Source: Amycolatopsis sp. EV170708-02-1 (lineage in GTDB: Bacteria; Actinomycetota; Actinomycetes; Mycobacteriales; Pseudonocardiaceae). Taken from it: a DNA stretch of 64,000 nt. Shown here one piece after another: positions 19,654-28,078 of this stretch. The notes beneath the pieces were generated by a model. It was not told the DNA's origin and did not search any database. It was given only the letters and a program-made list of their open reading frames with translations. The translations under genes and the position numbers were made by a program. Within the stretch, counting starts at the first letter, position 1. Every line of letters starts with the position of its first letter. Location of the stretch: NCBI RefSeq assembly GCF_022479115.1, contig NZ_CP092497.1:3658001-3722000 (forward strand), read 5' to 3'.

Positions 19654-21980
19654 CGGGCCGCTCCCCGCTTCAGCGCGGCCAGCAGCCGTGGCGGCGTGAT
19701 CGGCAGTGAGGTGATGTCCACGTCGTGTTCGCGCAGCGCGTCCTCGACGGCGTGCGCGATCGCCGCGCCACCGCCGATCACGCCCGCTTCCCCCATCCCC
19801 TTGAACCCGCCGGGAACGTGCTCGGCGGGAGTCGTCATATGCGACACGGAGAACGGCGGGATCTCGGTCGCGGTCGGCAGCAGGTACCCGGTGAACGACG
19901 TGGTCTCCATCCGCCCGTCGGCGCCGTAGACCAATTCCTCGTACAGCGCCCCGCCGATCGCCTGCGCCGCGCCGCCGTGCAGCTGCCCGTCCACGATCAT
20001 CGGGTTGATGACGGTGCCGCAGTCGTGCGCGATCAGGTAGTCCAGCAGCGTCACGACGCCGGTCTCCTTGTCGACTTCGGCGAGGACGGCGGTGCAGCCG
20101 AACGACGTCGCGACATTGACCGGGTCGTAGACCTCGCGTTCCTCCAGCGTCGGCGTCTCGTCCTCGGGCCAGACGCCGTTCAGCCGCCGGTACGCCGCGT
20201 CGCCGATCGCGGCGAGGGTGACCTGCCTGCCGGGTACGCCGTTCACCGTGACGACACCGTCCTCAAGGGACAGATCGTCGGGCGATGCCTCCAGGATGTG
20301 CCCGGCCACCCGCAGGATCTTCGCCCGCAGCCGGGTCGACGCGTTCAGCACGGCCGCGCCGCCGACGGCCGCCCCGCGGCTCGCCGCCGTGCCGTAGCCG
20401 GTGTACGGACAGCTTTGGGTGTCCCCGGAGAGCACGGTGACATGGTCGAGCGGGACGCCGAGCGTCTGCGCGGCCACCTGCGCCAGTGTGGTGTGGATGC
20501 CCTGCCCGATCGCGGACAGTCCGGTGTGGACGGTCACGTGGCCGGTCGAGTCGACCCGCACGACCTCCTCGTCGAAACCGGAATGCCCCAAGCCTGCCAG
20601 GTTGATGATCCGGCTCGGCCCGAACCCGGTCAGCTCGTTGTGGAACGCGTATCCGATCCCGACGCCGTTTCCGCGGCGCTCCGCCCACCCCGCGTCCTCG
20701 ACGGCCTTCAGGCAGAGATCCAGGCAGTCCTCGTAACGGCCGCTGTCGTAGACGAACACCGGGCCCTGGTACGGAAACGCCTCCGGCGGGATGAAGTTCT
20801 TGCGCCGCACCGTGTGCGCGTCCATGCCGAGACGTTTCGCCAGCTGTTCCACCAGGTGCTCGTGCACGAAGTTCGCCTTCGGCAGCCCGTAACCGCGGAA
20901 CGATCCGTACGGCGACCGGTTCGTCATCACGGCGACGAGGGTCAGCTCCACGTTCGGGATGGCGTACGGACCGGTCAGCAGCGCCGTCGTCGTCCAGCAC
21001 GGGCTGGCGCCCACGGTCCCGAGCACACCGCCGAGCACGCCGTACACGGTGGCGCGCAGGCCGGTGATCGTGCCGTCGTCCTTGGCCGCGAGTTCGACGT
21101 CGATCTTCTGCTCGCGCGAGTGCGCGTTGGCGACGAAGCTCTCCGCCCGGTCCTCGATGAGCTTGACCGGTTTCCCGGTGCGCCGCGAGAGGATCGCCGC
21201 GACGACTTCTTCGGCGTAGAAGTCGAATTTGTTCCCGAAGCCGCCGCCGACGTCGGGCGTGCGCACGCGGATCCGGTCCATCGAGAGCCCGAAGACCTCG
21301 CCGAACAGTTCGCGCGCGAGGTTGGGCGCCTGCGTGGCGAGCCAGACGTCGAGCCGGTCGGTGAACGGGTCCCAGGTCGCGACCACACCCCGCGTTTCGA
21401 TCGGCGTGCCCATCTGGCGGGCGAACCGGAACGACTCGGTGAGCACGACGTCGGCCTCGGCGAACGCGGTGGCCACGTCACCCATCGGGATGGTGCCGGT
21501 GCCGGCGATGTTGTCCGGCCAGTCCTCGTAGAGCTTCGGCGCGTCGTCCGCCAGCGCCTGTTCGAGCGTGCCGGCGGCCGGGAGTTCCTCGTACTCGACC
21601 TCGATCAGTTCCAGCGCGTCTTCGGCGGTCGCGCGGTCCTTCGCCGCGACGGCCGCGATGCCTTGACCGTGGTAGCGCACCTTGCCGGTGGCCAGGGCAT
21701 GGGTCTCGGGCGTCCGCATGTCCGGCAGGTTCGACCAGATCACCGGCTGGGGTGTCTTCGTGATCGCCCGCACGTCCTCGCCGGTGATCACGGCGAACAC
21801 ACCGGGATGCGCTTGCGCAGCGGTGGTGTCGATACGCAGGATCCGCGCGTGCGGCAGGGGGCTGCGGAGGACGGCGGCCTCCAGCATCCCCGGCAGCCGG
21901 ACGTCGTCGATGTACTGCGCCCGCCCCGTGAGCAGGCGGACGTCCTCCTGCCGGGTCACGCTCGCGCCGATCAGCCCCAT
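19650..21980 (-). CDS. Molybdenum hydroxylase, large catalytic subunit
   Basis: Xanthine oxidase/aldehyde oxidase family with molybdopterin-cytosine dinucleotide cofactor, 776 aa. It shows an N-terminal RQEDVRLLTGRAQYIDDV, GGGFGNKFDFYAEE and the C-terminal GEAGVIGGGAAIAHAVEDAL. The active-site loop reads SPYGSFRGYGLPKA. It lacks the AYxCSFR loop of true (form I) CO dehydrogenase and is not the classic AYRGAGR either. An aldehyde or heterocycle oxidoreductase is therefore more likely than CO oxidation. ATG 21980 is preferred because the conserved domain starts there. A LysR gene sits 4 bp upstream. Confidence 0.9.
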   Translation of the reverse strand: MGLIGASVTRQEDVRLLTGRAQYIDDVRLPGMLEAAVLRSPLPHARILRIDTTAAQAHPGVFAVITGEDVRAITKTPQPVIWSNLPDMRTPETHALATGKVRYHGQGIAAVAAKDRATAEDALELIEVEYEELPAAGTLEQALADDAPKLYEDWPDNIAGTGTIPMGDVATAFAEADVVLTESFRFARQMGTPIETRGVVATWDPFTDRLDVWLATQAPNLARELFGEVFGLSMDRIRVRTPDVGGGFGNKFDFYAEEVVAAILSRRTGKPVKLIEDRAESFVANAHSREQKIDVELAAKDDGTITGLRATVYGVLGGVLGTVGASPCWTTTALLTGPYAIPNVELTLVAVMTNRSPYGSFRGYGLPKANFVHEHLVEQLAKRLGMDAHTVRRKNFIPPEAFPYQGPVFVYDSGRYEDCLDLCLKAVEDAGWAERRGNGVGIGYAFHNELTGFGPSRIINLAGLGHSGFDEEVVRVDSTGHVTVHTGLSAIGQGIHTTLAQVAAQTLGVPLDHVTVLSGDTQSCPYTGYGTAASRGAAVGGAAVLNASTRLRAKILRVAGHILEASPDDLSLEDGVVTVNGVPGRQVTLAAIGDAAYRRLNGVWPEDETPTLEEREVYDPVNVATSFGCTAVLAEVDKETGVVTLLDYLIAHDCGTVINPMIVDGQLHGGAAQAIGGALYEELVYGADGRMETTSFTGYLLPTATEIPPFSVSHMTTPAEHVPGGFKGMGEAGVIGGGAAIAHAVEDALREHDVDITSLPITPPRLLAALKRGAAR

Positions 21981-21984
21981 GGCC

Positions 21985-22962
21985 TCACTTTTCCGTACCG
22001 GGGGCCTCTCGCGCATCGTGCACACGGGTCATGGCCTCCCGATCGGACACCGGGAGCCACTGCCGCTCCGGATCGAAGGGCCGGTAGGCGGAGCGGACGT
22101 GCTCGATCAGCAGCCGCAGCGTGGGATGCCGGTTCTCGTGCCGCCACAGCAGCGAGAACGGGTACACCGGCGTCGGGTCGACGAGCGGGATCTGGACGAC
22201 GTCCGGACGCCAGGGCACGTGCATCTTCGAGCCCACGAAGCCCAGGCGGTCCTTCGACGCGCCGATCACCTCGATGTGGTGTTCGAGCCCGAAGTTCGGA
22301 CCGTCGGTGTCGACCAGGATGCCGAACGCCGGGCACAGTTCCGCCCAGAACCCCGCCCATTCGCCGGACCGCGCGGTGTAGGGCATCCAGGCCGTCAGTC
22401 CTTCGAGCTCCGCCATCGCCACCTTTCGCCGCCGTGCGAGCGGATGCCGCCGCCCGACCAGCAGATTCACCGGTTCCAGATAGGCGGGCGCGCGGCCGGT
22501 CCCCGGATCCGGCACGGTGCTGACGCGGGCGAAGGCGGCATCGACGGACTCGGGCAGCATGGACCGGCGCGCCGCGCCCAGCCCGGGCGTGACCAGCTCC
22601 AGTTCGTCGTCGTGGCAGGCGTGGAACGCGCGGATGACCTCCATGGTCGCCAGCCGCGTGCCGAGGACGTCGACGCGCAGGGGACGTCGCCTGCCCTGAA
22701 GGCGCTCGACGGCTTGGTCCGCGAGGCTGATCAGCGCCCTGGCGTGCTTGAGGAACTCCTCGCCGTCTTCGGTCGGCTCGGCGCCTCCGCGCGTTCGCGA
22801 CAGCAGCCGCACGCCGAGATCGGACTCGAGTTTGGCGACGCGTTTGGAGACCGCCTGCTGGCTCAGGTCCAACCGGATCGCGGCCTCGCTGAAGTACCGG
22901 TCCTCGGCCACCGCCACGAACGCGCGTACCGCGCCCAGATCCAGCTCCATTCCCGGTATCAC
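21985..22962 (-). CDS. LysR family transcriptional regulator
   Basis: 325 aa. Winged helix-turn-helix at residues 10-65 (FSEAAIRLDLSQQAVSKRVAKLE), then a LysR substrate-binding domain. Unusually for LysR regulators it is co-directional with, and directly upstream of, the molybdenum hydroxylase genes, so it is probably co-transcribed and may govern them. Its start overlaps the DinB-like gene stop by 4 bp. Confidence 0.88.
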   Translation of the reverse strand: MIPGMELDLGAVRAFVAVAEDRYFSEAAIRLDLSQQAVSKRVAKLESDLGVRLLSRTRGGAEPTEDGEEFLKHARALISLADQAVERLQGRRRPLRVDVLGTRLATMEVIRAFHACHDDELELVTPGLGAARRSMLPESVDAAFARVSTVPDPGTGRAPAYLEPVNLLVGRRHPLARRRKVAMAELEGLTAWMPYTARSGEWAGFWAELCPAFGILVDTDGPNFGLEHHIEVIGASKDRLGFVGSKMHVPWRPDVVQIPLVDPTPVYPFSLLWRHENRHPTLRLLIEHVRSAYRPFDPERQWLPVSDREAMTRVHDAREAPGTEK

Positions 22963-23468
22963 ACCACGGCGCGCCGCTGCATCCTGAGCTGCCCGATCTC
23001 CGACACGTTCTTCATCAGTTCGGCGTTCACCCAGGCGACGGTGTGGGCGAAGGTCAGCCCGGCCTCCTCACCGAACGGGTAGGCGGACGGCGCGTCGAGG
23101 TCGGCGTCGGTCAGCCTGTCCAGCACCGCCAGCCATTCCTCGCGAAGGCCGCGAAGCCAGGCGACGGCGGTTTCCGTGCCGGGCCAGGTGATCTCCGTGC
23201 GCTCGCGCGGAGTCCGCCCGTTCGCGTGGTCCAGTGCGACGCTCCACCACCAGCCGATATGCCAGGTGAGCCAGGCGATCGTGGGGGCCGGGACGGGATC
23301 GGGTTCGGTGTCGGCCCAGTCGGGTGTGCCGTCCGGCCGGATCGTCCAGCAGAGGGACGTGGGCTCCCAGAGGAAGTCCCCCGGCTCCAGATCGGCGAGG
23401 TGGTACTCGAACAACGACCAGGTCAGGTCGAACTGCCAGCGGGACAGCTCTGAACGCGCTACGGACAC
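22959..23468 (-). CDS. DinB-like four-helix protein
   Basis: 169 aa, DinB/DUF664 superfamily, a metal-binding four-helix bundle that includes thiol-dependent S-transferases and maleylpyruvate isomerases. The His positions are in WLTWHIGWWWSVALDH and TFAHTVAWVNAELMKN. GTG 23468 is chosen because GGAGG lies eight bases upstream and the helix bundle starts there. The substrate is unknown. Confidence 0.8.
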   Translation of the reverse strand: MSVARSELSRWQFDLTWSLFEYHLADLEPGDFLWEPTSLCWTIRPDGTPDWADTEPDPVPAPTIAWLTWHIGWWWSVALDHANGRTPRERTEITWPGTETAVAWLRGLREEWLAVLDRLTDADLDAPSAYPFGEEAGLTFAHTVAWVNAELMKNVSEIGQLRMQRRAVV

Positions 23469-23522
23469 TCGCCGGATCCTCCATTCGGGACACGGCGGTC
23501 GCAACCGGTTTACGGTGCGGGC

Positions 23523-24296
23523 ATGAGTCCCTTTGTCGCGCAGCGGAACGGCCGGACGGCGACCGCCGAAGACCTGGCGCCACTCGCCTTCGCGGGCTTC
23601 GCCCACTTCACGGCCATGCAGGTGCGTGACGGCCGGGTCCGTGGTCTCGACCTTCATCTCGACCGGCTCCGGACCGCTTCGCTGGAGCTGTTCGGCGACG
23701 CCCTGCCGGACGACCGGATCCGCTCGTACGTGCGCGAGGCGCTGAAGTCCGGACCCGCCGACGTCTCCCTCACGGTGACGATCCACCTGCCGGGTGATCT
23801 CGAAGCCCTGGTGCGCACGCGGCCCCCGGTGTCCGGTCCGCGAGCACCGATGACGCTGACGGCCGCCGGACACGAGCGTGTGCTGCCTGCCATCAAGCAC
23901 ACCGGTGAGATGGCGAAGACCTACTTCCGGCGGCGGGCCGTCGCCGAAGGATTCGACGACGCGGCGTTCGTCGATCGCCGCGGCAGGCTGAGCGAGGCGA
24001 CGATCTGGAACCTCGCCTTCCTCGACGGCGATACGGTGGTGTGGCCCGACGCGGACCTGCTGCGAGGAACCACGATGGGCATCGTCCGGCGACGGCTGGC
24101 GGCGCTCGGTGTGCCGCAACGGGTCCAGGAGGTCACGCTCGCCGGCCTGCCGGGGCTCGCGGGCGCGGTGGTCATGAACTCGTGGACGCCGGGGATCGCG
24201 GTGCACCGCATCGGCCCGGCGCCGTTGCCGGAAGCGCCGTCGTTCGTCGAGGCGCTGCACCGGGCTTACGAAACAGAACCTCTTGTGCGACCTTGA
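23523..24296 (+). CDS. Class IV aminotransferase family protein
   Basis: PLP fold-type IV enzyme (branched-chain aminotransferase / 4-amino-4-deoxychorismate lyase family), 257 aa. The PLP lysine lies in IKHTGEMAKTYFRRRA and SEATIWNLAFLDGD is the typical loop after it. Shorter than BCATs, close to ADC lyase length. Divergent from the DinB-like gene over 54 bp and followed 14 bp later by an SDR gene. The substrate is uncertain. Confidence 0.82.
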   Translation: MSPFVAQRNGRTATAEDLAPLAFAGFAHFTAMQVRDGRVRGLDLHLDRLRTASLELFGDALPDDRIRSYVREALKSGPADVSLTVTIHLPGDLEALVRTRPPVSGPRAPMTLTAAGHERVLPAIKHTGEMAKTYFRRRAVAEGFDDAAFVDRRGRLSEATIWNLAFLDGDTVVWPDADLLRGTTMGIVRRRLAALGVPQRVQEVTLAGLPGLAGAVVMNSWTPGIAVHRIGPAPLPEAPSFVEALHRAYETEPLVRP

Positions 24297-24310
24297 AAGG
24301 AAAGACGCCG

Positions 24311-24898
24311 ATGAAGATCCTCGTGGTCGGTGCCACCGGGACGATCGGGGCCGCGGTCTCGGCCGCGCTCACCGCGCGCGGGCACACCGTGCTCGCCGCG
24401 TCCCGCTCCGGTGAGTTCCCGGTGGACGTCGAGCGACCCGCCACGCTCGACGCGCTCTTCGCCGCCGAGCCGGGTATCGAGCACGTCGTGTGCTGCGCGG
24501 GGAGCGGTTCGCTGGTCCCGGTCGACGCCGGCGGCGACGAAGAGTTCACCCATGGCCTGCAAGGGAAACTGCTCGGACAGGTGTTCCTGCTGCGGCACGC
24601 CGTCCCGCATCTGCCGGACGGCGGCTCGGTCACGCTGACCGCGGGCCGGATCCCGGAAACGTTGCGCGGCAGCGCTTTCGGCGTCCTGACCAACGCCGGT
24701 CTCGAAGCGTTCGTCGCCGCGGCGGCCCGCGAACTGCCGCGCGGCCTCCGCGTCAACGCCGTCAGCCCCGGCTGGGTGAGCGAAACACTCGCGGCGCTCG
24801 GTGAACCGGAAGGCGGCACCCCGGCGGCCGACGTCGCGCGCAGCTACGTCGAGAGCGTGGAGAACGCGGACCTCACCGGACGGACGTTGACCCCGTGA
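24311..24898 (+). CDS. Short-chain dehydrogenase/reductase
   Basis: Short SDR, 195 aa, Rossmann fold with GATGTIGAAV at the N-terminus. The usual YxxxK catalytic pair is missing: the matching region is FGVLTNAGLEAF, so this belongs to the reduced SDR class with altered catalysis. AAAGG ribosome site upstream. Its stop overlaps the methyltransferase start (GTGA). Confidence 0.82.
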   Translation: MKILVVGATGTIGAAVSAALTARGHTVLAASRSGEFPVDVERPATLDALFAAEPGIEHVVCCAGSGSLVPVDAGGDEEFTHGLQGKLLGQVFLLRHAVPHLPDGGSVTLTAGRIPETLRGSAFGVLTNAGLEAFVAAAARELPRGLRVNAVSPGWVSETLAALGEPEGGTPAADVARSYVESVENADLTGRTLTP

Positions 24899-25902
24899 CC
24901 ACCCATGACCAGGACAGACAGGAATTCCTCCGGCTGGCCGGGCTGGCGACGCCGATGGCGCTGCGTGTCGCGGTGACATTGGGGCTGCCGGACCGGTTGT
25001 CCGGCGAGGGCGCGACCGCCGGCGATCTGGCGGCGGACCTCGGCCAATCCCCGCTCGCGCTCGATCTGCTGCTGGGGCATCTGACCACCCTCGGCGTCCT
25101 CGAACGGGCGCCCGACGGCTACCGCACCACCGAGTACGGCGCGAAACTCCGCCCCGACGCGGGAAACGGGCTCGCCGGGCTTCTGGACATCAACGCCGCC
25201 GGCGGGCGGGGCGAACTGGCCTTCGTCGAACTCGCGCACAGCATCGCCACCGGCGAGGCGGGCTACATTCGCCGCTACGGCAAGGACTTCTGGGCCGATC
25301 TCGCCGAGCATCCCCATCTTCGGGAGACGTTCGACCGGCAGATGACCCAGCGGTACCTGACGCAGGTGCCGCGGTTCGTCAGCGGCTTCGACTGGTCCCG
25401 CTTCGGCACGCTCGTCGACGTCGGCGGGGGTCACGGCAGCCTGCTCGCCGCGATCCTGAAGGCCAACCCCTTGATGCGCGGCCATCTCGTCGATCTCGCG
25501 CCGACCGCGGCGGCCGCCGAGCGGGAACTACGCGAGCAGGGGCTCGGAGACCGCGTCGAGGTGAGCGCGGGCAGCTTCTTCGACCCGCTCCCGCCCGGGG
25601 CGGACGCCTACCTGCTGTCCGACATCCTCCACGACTGGGACGACGAGCACGCCCATCGCATCCTGGCCCGGTGTGCCGAGGCGGCCGGCACCGGAAGCCG
25701 GGTCCTCGTCATCGAGGCGGTCGGCGGTCTCGGGGCGCAGACCGAGTGGGACCTGGTGATGCTCGTGCTCTACGGCGGTCGCGAGCGGCGTCTCGACGAG
25801 CTTCGCGAGCTCGCCGCCGCGCACGGCCTGGTCTTCGACTCCGTCACCACCCTGACCGAGCAGCGCAGCCTGCTGGAGTTCCATCGCGGAGATATTCCTT
25901 GA
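24895..25902 (+). CDS. SAM-dependent O-methyltransferase family protein
   Basis: 335 aa with the two-part layout of small-molecule O-methyltransferases (family 2, hydroxyneurosporene/ tetracenomycin type): an N-terminal winged-helix dimerisation domain (residues 10-85) and a SAM domain with LVDVGGGHGSLLAA and SDILHDWDDEHA. Catalytic His is probably H in ILHDWDD. The substrate is unknown; translational coupling to the SDR suggests a shared small-molecule pathway. Confidence 0.85.
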   Translation: MTTHDQDRQEFLRLAGLATPMALRVAVTLGLPDRLSGEGATAGDLAADLGQSPLALDLLLGHLTTLGVLERAPDGYRTTEYGAKLRPDAGNGLAGLLDINAAGGRGELAFVELAHSIATGEAGYIRRYGKDFWADLAEHPHLRETFDRQMTQRYLTQVPRFVSGFDWSRFGTLVDVGGGHGSLLAAILKANPLMRGHLVDLAPTAAAAERELREQGLGDRVEVSAGSFFDPLPPGADAYLLSDILHDWDDEHAHRILARCAEAAGTGSRVLVIEAVGGLGAQTEWDLVMLVLYGGRERRLDELRELAAAHGLVFDSVTTLTEQRSLLEFHRGDIP

Positions 25903-25928
25903 CAAGAATATTCTGCCAAGTGAATACT
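25892..25928 (+). promoter_or_regulatory. Promoter and operator of the ArsR-SRPBCC gene
   Basis: A TTGACA -35 (25899-25904) and an AATACT -10 (25923-25928) are 18 bp apart. The -35 lies inside ATATTC-N8-GAATAT (25892-25911), a dyad of the ArsR kind. The -10 ends 7 bp before the ATG, so the message is probably leaderless and repressed by its own product. Confidence 0.55.
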
Positions 25929-25935
25929 TCTCGGC

Positions 25936-26736
25936 ATGGAGCAGATCGCAGCAGCACTGGGAGACGGGGCGAGGTGGCGCCTCGTCGAGCTTCTCGCCGA
26001 GCGGCCCCGGTCCGTCGGTGAGCTCGCCGAGCTGACCGGCCTGCGGCAACCGCAGACCACCAAGCACCTGCAGACCCTCGCCCGCGCCGGGCTCGTGACG
26101 GTGTTCCCGCTCGGGCAGCGTCGCGTGTACGCGGTCGAAGCGGGGCCGCTGAAGGACCTCGAAGGACGGCTGCGGACGCTGATCACGACCATCGAGGCGA
26201 ACGCGGGCGAGCGAGACGTCCTCGCGCGCTATCAGGCCGCGATCGGCGCTGACACCGAGGCCGCGAAGGAAGACCGGTGGGCGGACGGGCGGGCGTTCTC
26301 GTTCGACCGTCTGCTCGCCGCGCCACGGGACGACGTCTGGCGGCACTGGACCGAACCCGCGCTGCTCGCGTCCTGGTGGGCGCCGCCCTCGATGACCGTC
26401 ACCGACTGCGTCATCGAGCCGTGGGCCGGTGGCCGGGCCGTGCTCGACTACCGCGACGCCGAAGGGCGCTACCGGTCCGCGGGGAAGGTCCGCGCCGCTG
26501 CCGAACCCGAACACCTCGAATTCGACCTCTCGGTGCTGACCGCCGAGGGCGACACCTTCTTCACCGGTCACTACGACCTGAAGTTCACCGAGGCGCCGGG
26601 CGGGACCCGGCTCCGGCTCGACCTGCGCATCACCGAAACCACGGTCGATGCCGTCCCGTTCATCGCCGGCATCGAAACCGGCTGGGGCCAGGTGCTCGAC
26701 AACCTCGCGACTCGGCTCACCAAGGAAAAGGACTGA
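25936..26736 (+). CDS. ArsR-type regulator fused to SRPBCC domain
   Basis: 266 aa. Residues 1-85 are an ArsR winged helix (LGDGARWRLVELLAERPRSVGELAELTGL, then TTKHLQTLARAGLV). Residues 110-265 are an AHSA1/SRPBCC ligand-binding domain (WRHWTEPALLASWWAPPSMT, GWGQVLDNLATRL). No metal-binding Cys motif is visible, so the effector is probably a hydrophobic molecule bound by the SRPBCC pocket. It is followed 5 bp later by a reductase gene that it likely controls. Confidence 0.88.
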   Translation: MEQIAAALGDGARWRLVELLAERPRSVGELAELTGLRQPQTTKHLQTLARAGLVTVFPLGQRRVYAVEAGPLKDLEGRLRTLITTIEANAGERDVLARYQAAIGADTEAAKEDRWADGRAFSFDRLLAAPRDDVWRHWTEPALLASWWAPPSMTVTDCVIEPWAGGRAVLDYRDAEGRYRSAGKVRAAAEPEHLEFDLSVLTAEGDTFFTGHYDLKFTEAPGGTRLRLDLRITETTVDAVPFIAGIETGWGQVLDNLATRLTKEKD

Positions 26737-26741
26737 ACGAC

Positions 26742-27341
26742 ATGACGAACCACACCGGCCGCCGCGTCACCGCCAACATCAGCCTCACCCTCGACGGCCA
26801 CTACAGCGGCCCCGGCGGCCCCGGCGACATGGGCGCGATCGTCTCGTACGCCACCACCGACGTCGCCCGCGCCCACCTCGCCCGCATCCACGAAACGGCG
26901 ACCACCGCGGTGCTCGGCAGGCTGAACGCCGAGGGCTTCCTGGGCTTCTGGCCGACCGTCGCCGCCGACGAGAACGCCGACCCCCGCGACCGCGCCTACG
27001 CGAAGTGGCTCACGGACGCCGAAAAAGTCGTCTTCTCCACGACTCTCGCCGAAGCGCCATGGGACCGCGCCCGCGTCGTGAACGCCCCCGCCGCCGAGGT
27101 CGTCGCCGGCCTCAAGGCGAACGGTGACGGCGACATCCTGGTCAACAGCAGCGCCAGCGTCATCAAGGCCCTGCTCGCGGACGACCTGATCGACCGGCTG
27201 TACCTGATGATCTGCCCCGAGATCACCGGCGGCGGACAGCGGCTGTTCGCCGACGGCCTGCCCGCGTCGAAGTGGGGGCTGGCTTATCAGGAGGCCGGAG
27301 AGCTGGGGGAGATGGCGCTGGTCTACGACCGGGTGCGCTGA
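26742..27341 (+). CDS. Dihydrofolate reductase family (RibD C-like) protein
   Basis: 199 aa, RibD C-terminal/DHFR-like reductase fold. Visible elements are ANISLTLDGHYSGPGG, AEKVVFSTTL, ILVNSSASVIKALLADDLIDRLYLMICPEITGGGQRLF and a short C-terminal strand. Usually NADPH-dependent, but the substrate is unknown for this group. Co-transcribed with the ArsR-SRPBCC regulator. Confidence 0.85.
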   Translation: MTNHTGRRVTANISLTLDGHYSGPGGPGDMGAIVSYATTDVARAHLARIHETATTAVLGRLNAEGFLGFWPTVAADENADPRDRAYAKWLTDAEKVVFSTTLAEAPWDRARVVNAPAAEVVAGLKANGDGDILVNSSASVIKALLADDLIDRLYLMICPEITGGGQRLFADGLPASKWGLAYQEAGELGEMALVYDRVR

Positions 27342-27384
27342 TCTTTGTGTCTCGTGGGTCATGCACCTCAAGCCTCGCCAAACC

Positions 27385-27440
27385 CATACTATAAGACAGG
27401 TTCATGTACTATAGTTGGTGTTCCGGTACTATAGTTGTCT
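27385..27440 (+). promoter_or_regulatory. Three TACTATA boxes spaced exactly 20 bp
   Basis: TACTATA occurs at 27387-27393, 27407-27413 and 27427-27433. The last two sit in a longer shared block, GTACTATAGTTG, that contains the palindrome ACTATAGT. The 20-bp step is close to two helical turns, so all boxes face one side of the DNA. AT-rich in a GC-rich genome. The last box is 20 bp from the GTG of the nucleotidyltransferase gene, whose winged helix is the natural candidate to bind. A box could also serve as a -10. Confidence 0.6.
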
Positions 27441-27453
27441 GGGAGTCAGGCAA

Positions 27454-28077
27454 GTGGACTTGAGTCGGCCGTTGATGGCGGTCACCCCAACGCTCGATGG
27501 CGATGTGCTCGCCGTCCTCGCCAGCCACGACGGCATCTTCACGACCGGGCAGCTGCATCGCCTGCTGGTCCGGCACTCAGAGGAGGGCATCCGCAAAGTG
27601 CTGCGGCGCCTGACGAAGCAGGGGGTCGTCGAGTCCGACAGAGTCGGCAACGCCTTCACGTATCGGCTCAACCGTGACCATCTCGCGGCGGAGTACATCG
27701 TCGGGCTCGCCCGGATGCAGAAGACGCTCCTGGAACGCATCGAGGACCGGCTGGAGTCTTGGCAGGTCCCGCCGGTGTACGCCGCGGTCTTCGGCTCGGT
27801 GGCACGCGGGGAGATGACGGAGGACAGCGATCTGGACCTGCTGCTGATCCGGCCCGACGACGCGGATGACGACCGTTGGGAAACGCAGGTCGATGAACTG
27901 GCGGCAGAGGTGACCCGCTGGACCGGTAACGACACCCGGCCTCTGGAGTTCACCGAAGCCGAACTCGCCGGCCGCGCGTACGACGAGGCTGTCCTGCGTG
28001 ATGTGGCCCGAGACGGGCTGACCGTGGCCGGTAGCCGGGCATGGCTGACCGGTCGCCTGCGAAAGAGAAACGGCTGA
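27454..28077 (+). CDS. wHTH-nucleotidyltransferase (MNT-type) protein
   Basis: 207 aa from GTG 27454 (GGGAG eight bases upstream). Residues 10-75 form a winged helix (FTTGQLHRLL, then GIRKVLRRLTKQGVV). Residues 105-190 are a minimal nucleotidyltransferase with GS-X10-DXD exactly as in MntA-type enzymes: G114-S115 and D126/D128 in VFGSVARGEMTEDSDLDLLL. In known MNT-HEPN toxin-antitoxin pairs the MNT protein AMPylates and silences the HEPN RNase. The next gene, 1 bp away, is HEPN-like. The built-in winged helix suggests autoregulation through the TACTATA boxes. Confidence 0.85.
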   Translation: MDLSRPLMAVTPTLDGDVLAVLASHDGIFTTGQLHRLLVRHSEEGIRKVLRRLTKQGVVESDRVGNAFTYRLNRDHLAAEYIVGLARMQKTLLERIEDRLESWQVPPVYAAVFGSVARGEMTEDSDLDLLLIRPDDADDDRWETQVDELAAEVTRWTGNDTRPLEFTEAELAGRAYDEAVLRDVARDGLTVAGSRAWLTGRLRKRNG

Positions 28078-28078
28078 C

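Noticed and set aside
18305..21980. Carbon monoxide dehydrogenase
   Set aside because: Subunit order fits coxLMS-like naming, but the active-site loop lacks the Cys-Ser-Phe-Arg signature.
19725..22523. Very long open frame (932 codons) on the + strand opposite the molybdenum hydroxylase genes
   Set aside because: High-GC antisense shadow: Arg/Gly/Pro/Asp-heavy composition with no domains, while the minus strand carries unmistakable motifs.
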